Of a stretch of 64,000 nt of DNA, positions 39,498 through 50,017 are shown piece after piece; positions within the stretch are counted from its first letter, which is position 1; the number at the start of each line of letters is the position of its first letter. Source of the stretch: Candida dubliniensis CD36 (taxonomy: Eukaryota > Ascomycota > Pichiomycetes > Serinales > Debaryomycetaceae); assembly GCF_000026945.1 (NCBI RefSeq), contig NC_012860.1, forward strand, positions 1,054,001 through 1,118,000, in the 5' to 3' direction. Under the pieces are notes generated by a model, which saw only the letters and a program-made list of their open reading frames with translations, made no database searches and was not told the DNA's origin. Both the position numbers and the translations under genes were made by a program.

Positions 39498-41082
39498 TGA
39501 CTAAGGTGTAAATGTTAAGGATTCTGTTGTTTAGAAAGCTGGTATTCAGTGTTGTTAGAGTTCCAAGTGTGCGTGTCTGAAAAAAAAAAAATTACTGAAA
39601 TGAAAATTCAACACGATTCGTGTGCACTTACTTTTTTTTTTTTCCCTTAGTTTGCCCCATAAAAGCCGATCTTGACCCCACCAACCTTTAAATATTATTT
39701 ATGTTTGGTAATAAAAATCTATATCCACATTTCAAGATATTTCAGATAATAGGCCAAGGAAAAACATAAAGAAAATTAAATCCAAATAAACATTTCTTAT
39801 TGTTTTGACCAGTTTTCTTCTTTTATCCTCCCACATTGATTCTTGATACAAGAGTTGTTGGTAATTAAGATCTGTTGGCAAAGATAACCCAGAAATTCCC
39901 GTCAATAACCGGATTGAGTATTTTCGAATATGTAGTTAGGGGACAAATTAATTAGCACAGAATTAAGCGGACAAATAAACTAAATAGCTGAAAAGAGATG
40001 ATTCTGCAACCCCAATAAGCAACAACATCTAAAATAGGCAAACCCGATAACATAATCCAGATCATTTCAAACCTATTTTATTACATCATTTTGAAATATA
40101 CATTGCTATCACTGAGGAGGTATGGTTGCAAAAAAGAAGTATATAGTTGCTTCCAAACTCACAGCATATATTTTGTAGGCGGCAAAAAAGCAAAGACTAT
40201 TGGGGGTATAGATTCTTTGTTAAATGCGCATTCAAATTATTTCTTACTTTGGACAGGCACTTGCGCGCCAACTTACTTCTTTTAGTAATATTGGTCTGCG
40301 CGGCCAAAGAAAAATCCAGCGAATCTCATTATCATCACTATCTTGCAGTTGTTCTAATAAAACGATAAAAACATAGTATTTGTTCCTTATATGTGAGGGG
40401 GGAGGGACTTATCAGTATTATTAAAAGAACACAAGTACAAAGAAGATATTGTTGCTTTTATAGTTATCAGTGATTATACTATAAACAATGACTGGAAAAT
40501 AGGTTTAGTTTTGAAGAAAAATTCGTTTCCCAGTTTAGGATTTGTTGAGTGTTTTTTTTTTCTTTTTTTTTTTTTTTATATTTTTTTCAACAGAGTTAAA
40601 ATAAATGTGTATAAACCCGAATATTTGACTGTGTTGATTGATTATGGTTGATGTATAAAGTAATTAACTTAATTAATAAAAATATATAAATTAATGAGCC
40701 AAAGGAAAAAAATAAGTCTGGATTATCTTCAACGAATAAGATTATAGACAGGTCTATTAAAAGAAAAGAATTAATTTAGTGATGATAATGGTAATGATAA
40801 TGATTAACATTAATAAATTAACAAATTCCACAAAAGATCTTTAAATAGACACAAAATCAGAATTATTATGGAAAGGAAAATTTCTTTTTGTCTTGTGTAT
40901 CTTAATCGATGTTGTGGTGGTGATGGTGGTGGTGGTGGAGAGCATTGAGTATGACAGAAACTAACATAAATGAAAATATTCAAGAATCTTTAGATGAAAC
41001 TAATTGACCCGCTTTTCTTTCCCCCTCCACCCCCACTTCTCTCCTCTTATGAAACATTGTCATCTCTATTCTTTACTCCTAC
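39498..41082. other. Intergenic between GPI7 and the retrotransposon
   Basis: About 1.6 kb holding the GPI7 promoter and 5' flank of the insertion. It includes a G-rich GGGGGGAGGGACTTATCA at 40397-40414, T tracts near 40550-40590 and GGTGGT repeats near 40930. Short frames (40091-40368) have no domain. Confidence 0.7.
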
Positions 41083-41087
41083 TCTGT
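41083..41087. repeat. Target-site duplication TCTGT, left
   Basis: The five bases next to the left LTR match exactly those after the right LTR at 47347-47351. Confidence 0.85.
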
Positions 41088-41357
41088 TTATTTGAAATCG
41101 AAAGCGATACCTGCGTAGGTGAAAGGTGTCTATAGTATTAAGCTTGCTTACATAGAAAATATATACAACAAAATCATGAGGATTCTACTCTTTATATAGT
41201 AGAAAATCCTTTTTCCACTGGACGAGCTACTATGTCCAAGTGTTACCATAAAAGGAAATAGATTAGTGTATTATTTTCTTTAGTACGTTCTCTACCAATA
41301 TGTAACATTCCGCTGATCCTTAATAATTAGCCATGTTACACACCCTAATTTCGAACA
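41088..41357 (-). repeat. 3' LTR of the retrotransposon (left copy)
   Basis: 270 bases, apparently identical to the copy at 47077-47346. In element direction it begins TGTTCGAAATTAGGG and ends CAAATAA. Confidence 0.93.
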
Positions 41358-41364
41358 CTCCCCT
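41358..41364 (-). other. Polypurine tract
   Basis: AGGGGAG on the minus strand directly before the 3' LTR, the place where plus-strand DNA synthesis is primed in LTR elements. Confidence 0.7.
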
Positions 41365-41413
41365 GAAATCTTGACGATTGACAGGCAATGGAAAAAGTCA
41401 AATTTCATTTCGA

Positions 41414-44400
41414 TTAGGACATACTCAATCTCTTTATACGAGCAATACCACCACTAATCTCCGGATGCTTATTATTCCGAGATTCCACTTTACTTTGAAC
41501 GTTATTAGGTGCAACATAATAGGATTCCTTAATTTCCTCGGTTGGAGTTATAATATTATAAACCAAGCTGTGTTGACCCATCTCGACCGGTCTATGCGAA
41601 GTAAAATTATCCTTAATCAATTTTCTTACGCCGTCCAAGTTCCCTTTGTCATATAATAAAGGTTTAAGTGTTTTCATGGTGTTATTGTTCACTGCCTTAG
41701 TTAATAAGTCAGCAACATTGAGTTTGGTATTGATGTACACAACAGAAAGTAGTTTATATTCGAGAATAAGTTGTCTGATTGTTTTAAGACATATATCCAC
41801 CAGTCTTCTGATAGCAGAAGATTTCCGATTATAGGAATTCATAATTACTGGCTGGTTATCCTCAAATATAATGATCTTGGGAGCACTGTAACCAATTGAT
41901 TGAACAATTTGTCTGATAATCATAGATCTATCAACAGTCTCCCCTAATGCAATTAACTCACATGCCATGGAGCTTTTTGTTATACTCCTTTGTTTCTTAG
42001 TCCCCCAAGATACAAGATTACCATTGAGATAAATGGCAAAACCTGAAACAGAATGCCTATCCAAATCTGCCGCAAATGAAGCATCAGAATAAGCATAGAT
42101 CACATGTGAATCCTCACTAATGTCTTTCGTTTGATTCCGTCTCATGATTAATCTTTCATTGTTATTTTTGTACAAATACTTGATCATTTGCATAAGATGT
42201 TTGTAATCATTTTCTGTGGGTTCGTGGCATTTTGCTGCGAGAGCATTAGTTCCGTATGAAATTGATGGCATGGTATTATTTGTTAGCCACAATAACATAC
42301 CCACAATACTCCGATATAAATCATGATGTTCTTTGTCCAAACGGGGAGAATTACTATCTTCATAAATGTATTCGTCTGGTATTGGTATATCCTTCTGGTT
42401 CTTTAAAGGTTTACCTGTGTTATCATCAATGATTTTATATTTTTCATTCTTGAAAATATTATCTGGAGTACGTGGTAGATCAGCACCTTTCATTATTTCT
42501 GTTGGGAAAGCTTCAATCAATCTTTTAACAAACTTGTTTTGGTGAAGTTCATAGCCAAAAGCATTTTTCTGAAATTCAATTCCTAAATATTCCAGAATCT
42601 CACCAATATAGTTCAGATTGGGTTTCCATACAAATAGTCCATGATTGAACGTCTTGTTGGAGAATACACCAATAAAATTGTTGATGTATAGGGCAATATA
42701 TATCTTTTTCATCACCCTTGTCGAGCATTGATAAAACCCTCCACATTGTCACATGGTGTCAAACCCATCTTATGAATGTACTACTCATATGTGAATGCCA
42801 TTGAGACTCTGCTTACTTGAGTCCATACATTGGTTTAACCAACTTCATCAATGAATACCGTAATCTTACTTAGATATTAGTATCATTTATGTGAGTATTT
42901 CAATTGGCAGTGTCACTGTTTGAAGATGTTGACTTAGAATCCATGTTATGTGTTTGAGAATTATTATCAGTGTTTATTGCCACCAAGACCTGAATTGTAT
43001 TAAGATCTGTCACCAGACTCTAACCTAGTTCTTATCAGAGTTGATTCCAGTGATTTACCGTATCTTTGGGCATATAATCTATTCTTGAAGAACTATTCTA
43101 TCGAGTGAATATGCTTATAGGTGTGAATCCGTTTTGACAGATATTAACCTGAAGTTATTTTCAACTCCCCAACTTGGTAGACGTTCATTTCTTTGAACTC
43201 TTTCATCTCATTGTTCATGAATCTTTTCCAATTTCTATTAGTATGATCCAAGTACATTTCCACACCAAACACATTCAAATAAATATCATTCTCAATATTA
43301 TTCAAGTCACCTGTCAGTGTTTCTATTTTTGCTTCTATGCTAGAAATGTATTTTGTTGGTGGGATAAGCTCATCAATAATCTTCAAGTTGTTAAGAAGCA
43401 TTGTTGGCTTTGAGACTTTACCAATTCCATTGGATAAACCTTATATTTGTTCTCAAGTTCAGATGTATTTAGTGAACAAATAAGAATCTGCAATGTTGCC
43501 CATTATCGGATTTTAGTTTATGCTCTTTTTTCGATTCTTACTGAAATTTCATTCACTGTTTCCTTGTTTGTAAGCAAGGAATGCCTATCAATTTTTGTTC
43601 TTTTGATATTATTTTTATTTCCCACATCAATGTTCATGGTTGAGGCTTATAATCGGACACTAGTGGTAACGTTAGAAACCGGCAGCGACTCGTATGCTCC
43701 CCCATTACTGAGATGCTGTTGAGGTGGTAATCCCCACTCAGATGGAAGTAATGTCGTAGAGTCGTTGTTAACTCCCAGGAATTGAACATTCTTCCCTACT
43801 GGCGGGGGCGGTCTGTGAGTTGGTATTGTTGAATACGGTTGATGCATATCTATGTTAGAACTGACTGTCCCATCTTGAGTTGTCTCGCCCCGGGCGTTAG
43901 GTACTCCATGACGTATACCATCTGCAGTAGGTAATACACCAAGATCTGATTCATTAGGCTTGTTTGCCATTGAACTTTGAAAAGATGGTTCTGAAATATG
44001 GACCTGTTTGTTCTTATTGGGTTCAATATTTTCCGTGTCGTTCTGTCCCAAATATTTATGATCACTCCCCATTTTCAGATATTCCATGTTGTCTTTACTC
44101 ATCCAGTTATATGGAGCAAGACTTTGTCCTGATTGGTGTTCCAACAATTTTCCAGTAACTTGCAACTGTGGTAACGTAAATCCTTGTTGAGTTAAGAAAT
44201 CTCCAGCTATGTTGTTCTGTAAGAATTCATCTGGTACCTCTGCTATTAATTCATCCATATTGATATTGGTAGCTGTAGGTTCAATTGTGGTTGGTCTATC
44301 TGAGGAGACATCTTGGGATGATGTACCTTGTGTTGGCAAGTGATCTTCATAAGGGACATAGCGACCATTGAGTAGTTCATTTCTAGACGAATCTTCGAAG

Positions 44401-45990
44401 AATGGAAAGTTCCCAGACTCATCCATATTCTTCCGCATTTTTTCGCCGAAAGTATCTAGGAATGTATTAATATTGTTCATAGATCCTAAAAATCTAACAT
44501 TCACAAATAATCTTCTGGTATAATTACCATCGACTAACTGGATAATGTAGACATTGGAGTCATTACCATAACCCAAGAAGATACCTGGTACACCTCTATG
44601 AAATCCTTTGATAAATTGGACACCTAATGCCTCTGCTTCCTGTTTATTCAGGAGTATGACAAACACATCTACCCCGAGCTGGTGGTAGTTTGGTCTATAT
44701 CTACGTCCGTAGAATAGTTCATGTGGCGTCCAACCCTTGTGGGTTTCGACTCGCTCAGACGGCGTATGATTTTTAATAAATACGGCGTAAGCAACAATCT
44801 CACAAAAGAATATAAGTAATTCTTTGTACCGGTTAGGGAAGTTTAACATCACATATAACATTTGCTTCTTTACTACGTTATTATGCGATTCTACCATCCC
44901 ATTCATTTCAGATGAATAGGGAGGCGAAACTTCTTTCTTTATTCTTAAAGTACCTAACTCTGCCTCAGTTGGAAACTATTTGGCATTATCTGACCTAACC
45001 TTTTTACTTTCTTTGGGTAAAGGTCAGCATTTAAGTGTTCTTATAATCGCATGATTTCTTTGGTAAATTCCTTTTCTGCTTTAACTATAGCGAAGGAGAA
45101 GCCACTATAATGATCAATCATTAATGTGATATAATACTTCACATGACCGACATGGTAAGGGCCCATGGTATTACAATGAATTTGTACAAACTCCGCTCTG
45201 GTGGAGACTGAGTTGTTTTGTTATGCGAATGTTATTTTGCATTCACAAGTATACATTGTTTGCAACCTTTGATCTGATCTTTCGCATCTTGATCATCAAT
45301 AGAACATTTGATTTTTACTTGCTCTTGCAATCTCATTAATGATCTAATTGACATATGACCAGGGATCAAATGATAGTAGTATAAGTCTTTTCTACCATCG
45401 GGGTTTGCCACAACTTGATCAATTCTTGGATCAACTAGTTTTGTAATGGCATTGATGCTGTTAAAATAACCTTTCTCTTCACCTTCATCTTCGATGAATG
45501 AATTATTATCCATAAACATCTTCCCATTCGAGTATACTTTTCCTCTCGATGGTCCAGTGAAAAGATTGGTATCTAATGATTGTTTGGCAAAGATAACATG
45601 TTTTCCGTTAAAATTTACACACAATAACATTCTATGAGACAAGATAACATCATATCCTTGGGCGGTTATTTGGCCACAAGATACTAAGTTAATCTTAAAT
45701 CCCGGAATATAATGAGCGTCTTTTAATACTAACTCATGATGATTAACGTTGATTACTAAATCTCCAGAGCCATGACTACGGATCTTCTGTCCGTTCGGAA
45801 GTTCAAATATTTGCTGTTCTTCCGAGTCATAATTGCTTAGCAATTTCTTGTTGCCAACAACTGTACGCAGTGCACCACTGTCATACTTAAGACTCATAGG
45901 TTCATAATCTACAAAATCGCTTTTTAACGCTTGGGATTGTATATTTGAGATAAAGTACGATAACATTGATGTTGGCACGAAAGTACATAG
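41414..45990 (-). pseudogene. Decayed copia-type pol
   Basis: Fragments in order along the minus strand: protease with catalytic-type DSG (YDSGALRT) and GAG-pre-integrase HHCC finger (45232-45978); integrase core with frame breaks and stops around 44907-45231; the third acidic position and C-terminal part (43647-44906; SSEMNGMVESHNN, HTPSERVETHKGWTPHELFYG); start of reverse transcriptase (43144-43401); a ruined stretch; then RT end plus RNase H (41414-42715; SDASFAADLDRHSVSGFAIY, ADLLTKAV). The RT YxDD box reads YINN. At least one stop lies beside the second integrase aspartate. It is not translatable as one protein. Confidence 0.9.
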
Positions 45991-47025
45991 TTATTCCTTT
46001 TCTTTCCGCAAATCATCCATCATGCGTACTAAATCTCTTTTTAACTTTTCGTAGTCAGAAGTCTCGTTACTAACTTTAGATACTTTTCCCTTTTTATTGT
46101 AGTTATTTTTGTTATTTTTATTTTTGTTATTTTTGTAATTTTTATTATTTTTGTTGTTTTTATCATTATTGTTATAATAGTTTGAGTTATTGTTGTTTTG
46201 ATGTGTATTATACATCGAATTGACCAGATTCTGAACTGAGTTGTTGCTTTTAATTCTTGCAATTTCTTCTTTATGTCTCTCAGTAACAGTTTGTTCAATA
46301 ACAGGGTCTAAATCTATTTCATTTGTAAGACGATCATAATCGAAAGGCTTACCATTGCGGACGTCATTCATTTGGCCAACAATGTACCCACAATATCTCA
46401 TAGCTATTGCTTTGTATTTGTAAAACATTTGGAACTGTGTAACTATTCCAGAATTCAAATGACTGCAAAATCTTGCAATTGACTCATTGAGAATCAATTG
46501 GCCTGGGCTCCTCAACCTATTCATTAAAGTTGTAGGAGCAGTTAACCTTGGCTCGTCTACACTTAAATAGTGTGACACCAAACGCTCAAAGTAACTGAAC
46601 AATAGTTCAGGAGCGACCTTTTTGCACAATTTTTCGTAGTAGTCAATCATTTCTTCGAGGGTTTCAGGAGCTTTTGCCTTAAACAAAATACGACTAATAA
46701 TTGCTTTAACAATAGAATTTTGGATGGACTTGATATGTTCAGCAATAAAATTCTTTTCAGCATCATTCGAGTAATTGACGTTCATATCACGCATAACCTG
46801 GAAACCACCACTTGGTTCTTTGTATACTCAAAATTCCTGGAAATGCTTGGAAAACAGCTTCAATTATCTTAACTTTTCTGTACCATCAAATTGTTTACCC
46901 TTTTTGTTATCCCAGGGTTCTAATGCTGCTTTTAAAATTATATTGGAGTGGGAGAAACCATATCCACGTCATCACTACTTGATTGATTATCATCAGGAAT
47001 ATTTGATCTTATTCTTGGGACCCAT
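45991..47025 (-). pseudogene. Decayed gag
   Basis: The intact 3' part (45991-46794) codes for 267 residues, helical in the first half and ending in an Asn/Lys-rich run with no CCHC zinc knuckle. Upstream, the same frame continues towards the LTR but is cut by stops (reading TAA and TGA), and a candidate ATG at 47025 (MGPKNKIKYS) meets stops after ten codons. The downstream stop (TAA at 45991-45993) is in frame with the protease region. Confidence 0.8.
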
Positions 47026-47068
47026 AATTTTGAAATTGATTTTAATACTGTTAACAACGCTATTTTAA

Positions 47069-47076
47069 TTCTAATC
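47069..47076 (-). other. Candidate primer-binding site matching tRNA-Arg(UCU) anticodon arm
   Basis: GATTAGAA on the minus strand abuts the 5' LTR. It is complementary to TTCTAATC, which in yeast tRNA-Arg(UCU) spans the anticodon loop and stem, pointing to half-tRNA priming. Only eight bases match, so chance is possible. Confidence 0.5.
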
Positions 47077-47346
47077 TTATTTGAAATCGAAAGCGATACC
47101 TGCGTAGGTGAAAGGTGTCTATAGTATTAAGCTTGCTTACATAGAAAATATATACAACAAAATCATGAGGATTCTACTCTTTATATAGTAGAAAATCCTT
47201 TTTCCACTGGACGAGCTACTATGTCCAAGTGTTACCATAAAAGGAAATAGATTAGTGTATTATTTTCTTTAGTACGTTCTCTACCAATATGTAACATTCC
47301 GCTGATCCTTAATAATTAGCCATGTTACACACCCTAATTTCGAACA
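47077..47346 (-). repeat. 5' LTR of the retrotransposon (right copy)
   Basis: 270 bases, apparently identical to the left copy at 41088-41357. Transcription of the element would start here and run leftwards, away from the permease gene at 47874. Confidence 0.93.
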
Positions 47347-47351
47347 TCTGT
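47347..47351. repeat. Target-site duplication TCTGT, right
   Basis: Exact match to 41083-41087, fixing the element ends. Confidence 0.85.
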
Positions 47352-47873
47352 TAAGTCATACAGCTGTTGAACCGCTTTTCATATCATTTTAGGTTAAATG
47401 TCTTTCGTTCAAAAGTTTAGTTTATTGTGAACACTGGGATTTGTCACTTGCAGTACAAAAACAAAAGAAACGGGAAATCTAAATTAATTTGGAGGGGGGA
47501 GGGCTCACTTATCAATAACAAAAAATCTAGATTATATTTATTCAATTTTGCAGTTGTTGATAATAATCTAAAACCACTAAATTTTTTTTTTCTTTCTTTC
47601 TCTTCTCCAATTTATATTATAATATACTATATATATCATTATCCACAAAGATAAATAAAACTACTAATTTATAATCTACTTTTTTTTTATATATAAATAC
47701 CCAAGTGTAAGATCCTTTGTATATTTTTAATTTTCCTGTTTTTTTTTTTTTTTCCTTTCCCTTTCTTGCAGTTTTTGTATTCAAATATTTAAACTCTTGA
47801 AATTAACAAAGTTTTGTATTGTTTTCACTGGCTAGAATCATCATTCAACAAATCTAGAAGAACAAATGATAAT
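47352..47873. other. Intergenic, permease promoter beside the LTR
   Basis: About 0.52 kb with a G-rich run followed by CTTATC (GATA site on the minus strand) at 47508-47513, a TA-rich segment near 47625, and T-rich tracts near 47585 and 47740. The LTR lies about 530 bases upstream of the permease ATG. Confidence 0.7.
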
Positions 47874-49595
47874 ATGAATTCGGGAATTCATACACCACAT
47901 GACATTCATCCAGTTGTCTCCCAAGTCCATGTTGACGACATGGGCATTGCCAGTATACTATCCAATAAGAATATTACCATCAATGTCGACCACGTTATTG
48001 ACAATGACGAGGCAATGTTATTAGCCATTGGTTACCGTCAGGAATTACGTAGAGAATTCAGTTTATGGTCTATTTTCGCTGTTAGTTTCTCAGTGTTGGG
48101 GTTACTTCCTTCCATTGCAGCTTGCTTTGACTATCAACAGTTGGTTGTTGGTATGTCTCCGTTACCTTGGCTGATTGCCATGATTTTTATTACTTCGGTT
48201 GCTTATTCAATGGCCGAAATCGCCAGTGCATTCCCCTGTTCTGCCGGTACTCCTTATGCGGTATCACAATTGGCTCCAAAAAAATATTCTTCATTTTTAA
48301 CTTGGTTCACATGTTGGACAAACTGGTCTTGTCAAATCACTGCGGCCCCTAGTGTGAGTTATTCTTGTGCCTGTATGATGTTGGCTCTTCACTCGTTCAC
48401 TGATCCTTCATTTGTGGCCAGCAATGCACAAATATTTGGTTTGACAACAGGAATTCAAGTCTTGTGTGCATTTATGGCTTGTTTCCCCACTAAATGGGTC
48501 GCCAGATTCAGTTCTGCCGGAACTGTCTGTAATATAGTATTCTTGGTGATTGTTTTCGTCATGATTCTTGGTGGGAATAAAAGAGACCAAATCAACGAAG
48601 GGATCTCTAAATTCAATTCAAACTCGACTGCATGGGGGTTGGATAATCAAGCAGAATGGCCCACTGGGTTGTCATTTTTGATCAGTTTTATGGGGGTCAT
48701 TTGGGCAATGTCAGGTTACGACTCTCCTTTCCATCTTGCCGAAGAATGTTCCAATGCTGCTGTTGCTGCCCCTAGAGCCATAGTTTTAACAAGTACCGTT
48801 GGTGGATTGATTGGCTTTATGTTTATGATTGCTATTGCGTATACATTAGTTGATCTTAATCAAATCAGTGCTGACCCTCAAGGTCTTGGACAACCTTTTG
48901 TTACCTATTTAACTCAGATCATGGACAAAAACTTGGTTATTGGTGCCACTGCCTTGACAATCATCTCATCTTTCTTTATGGCTCAGAATTGTCTTTTGGC
49001 TTCTAGTCGTGTCACATATGCTTATGCCAGAGATGGGTTATTCCCATTGTCTGGAATCTGGAAAAAAGTGTCACCAAAAACCCAAACACCAATAAATGCA
49101 GTTCTTATGAACTTTATTGTGGAAGAATTGTTGTTATTGTTGATATTTGGAGGCGATGTTAGTATTGGTTCAATTTTCAGTATTGGTGCACTTGCTGGGT
49201 TCATCTCATTCACCATGCCAACACTTTTGAAAATTACTTATGCCCGTAAAACATTCCAGCCAGGCCCATGGAATTTAGGAAAGTTGTCTGAACCAATTGG
49301 TTGGGTTTCAGTGGCCTTTGTTGGCTTGATGGTTCCAATCCTTTGCTTCCCTACCGTTAGAGGTGCTGATTTAACTCCAACAGAAATGAACTGGACTTGT
49401 TTGGTATATTTTGGGTTGATTTTGTTGACAACCATCTGGTTCGTAGTAGATGCAAGACGCTGGTACGTTGGTCCACGTAGTAATATCTCTGAAGAAGATA
49501 TTGTGTACGGTGAGAAGATTGAAGATGAGGGAGATGAAATACCTGATGTTATTGATGGCCAAAAGATTAGTATCTCGAGTACTGAAAAAAAATAA
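47874..49595 (+). CDS. APC-superfamily permease (GABA/choline/amino-acid type)
   Basis: The protein is 573 residues from the ATG at 47874. The frame opens further up at 47814 but only from a TTG, so the ATG is preferred. It has about twelve membrane helices. The start 'AIGYRQELRREFSLWSIFAVSF' and '...LGLLPSIAA' match the amino acid-choline transporter subfamily that includes yeast Uga4, Hnm1 and Tpo5. Further marks are 'SMAEIASAFPCSAGTPYAVSQLAP', 'SGYDSPFHLAEECSNAAVAAPRAI', 'SRVTYAYARDGLFP' and 'FQPGPWNLGKLSEPIGW'. The closest of these by pattern is Uga4-like (gamma-aminobutyrate and polyamine uptake), but choline or another substrate is possible. Location would be plasma or vacuolar membrane. 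A CTG codon after 'PW' near residue 100 would be Ser in this clade. Confidence 0.85.
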   Translation: MNSGIHTPHDIHPVVSQVHVDDMGIASILSNKNITINVDHVIDNDEAMLLAIGYRQELRREFSLWSIFAVSFSVLGLLPSIAACFDYQQLVVGMSPLPWLIAMIFITSVAYSMAEIASAFPCSAGTPYAVSQLAPKKYSSFLTWFTCWTNWSCQITAAPSVSYSCACMMLALHSFTDPSFVASNAQIFGLTTGIQVLCAFMACFPTKWVARFSSAGTVCNIVFLVIVFVMILGGNKRDQINEGISKFNSNSTAWGLDNQAEWPTGLSFLISFMGVIWAMSGYDSPFHLAEECSNAAVAAPRAIVLTSTVGGLIGFMFMIAIAYTLVDLNQISADPQGLGQPFVTYLTQIMDKNLVIGATALTIISSFFMAQNCLLASSRVTYAYARDGLFPLSGIWKKVSPKTQTPINAVLMNFIVEELLLLLIFGGDVSIGSIFSIGALAGFISFTMPTLLKITYARKTFQPGPWNLGKLSEPIGWVSVAFVGLMVPILCFPTVRGADLTPTEMNWTCLVYFGLILLTTIWFVVDARRWYVGPRSNISEEDIVYGEKIEDEGDEIPDVIDGQKISISSTEKK

Positions 49596-50017
49596 TAGTA
49601 GTCATGGGCGATGATGATCGATGGTAATTGAAAGAGTTATGGATGTAGTCTGGTTTGGTTTCCTTTTGGTTTGTATTTTTATCTGTAGTTTCATTGTTAC
49701 GTTTTATTTATTTAATGTTATAATTTCAATCATTGTACTTTAGGGATTACCACTAATGGCTGGATTATTCAAGTGTAGAAGTATTCTATTATAGCATGGC
49801 TTGTCTTCTTACGGATGGAAGTAATGAATTGAAAAGATGTCGCATTATGTCGCCACTTCCAGAAGGATGTGAAGACCTCGTACAGGAGGAGAAGAAGAAT
49901 GAAACAACCAAAAAAATGAGAGAGAGGGAAAAAAAAAAAAAAAAAAAAATGTGACAATCTCAAAGAAGTATTATATCTGCAACCAAACAATCAAGCAGCT
50001 TTTGCAGAGCTATCAGT
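49596..50017. other. Intergenic, permease 3' side and U2AF-like copy 2 promoter
   Basis: About 0.42 kb, with a long A tract (near 49930-49948) about 70 bases before the U2AF-like start. Nothing else recognised. Confidence 0.7.

Larger units (their letters stand above)
41088..47346 (-). mobile_element. Ty1/copia-type LTR retrotransposon (Tca2-like), coding regions decayed
   Basis: The 6259-base element reads on the minus strand. It has 270-base direct LTRs at both ends, a perfect 5-base target duplication, and copia order gag, protease, integrase, reverse transcriptase, RNase H. A tRNA-like primer site abuts the 5' LTR (right) and a purine tract abuts the 3' LTR (left). Size, order and an in-frame stop between gag and pol resemble C. 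albicans Tca2 (about 6.4 kb). The coding sequence is broken by several stops and frameshifts, so the copy cannot be autonomous. The LTRs appear identical by eye, which normally means recent insertion or conversion. Confidence 0.92.

Noticed and set aside
41414..45990. Retrotransposon as an active element
   Set aside because: Several stops, frame breaks and the altered RT box make autonomous activity implausible despite the intact ends.
47814..47873. Upstream extension of the permease
   Set aside because: It begins with TTG; the first ATG at 47874 leads into the family-like sequence.
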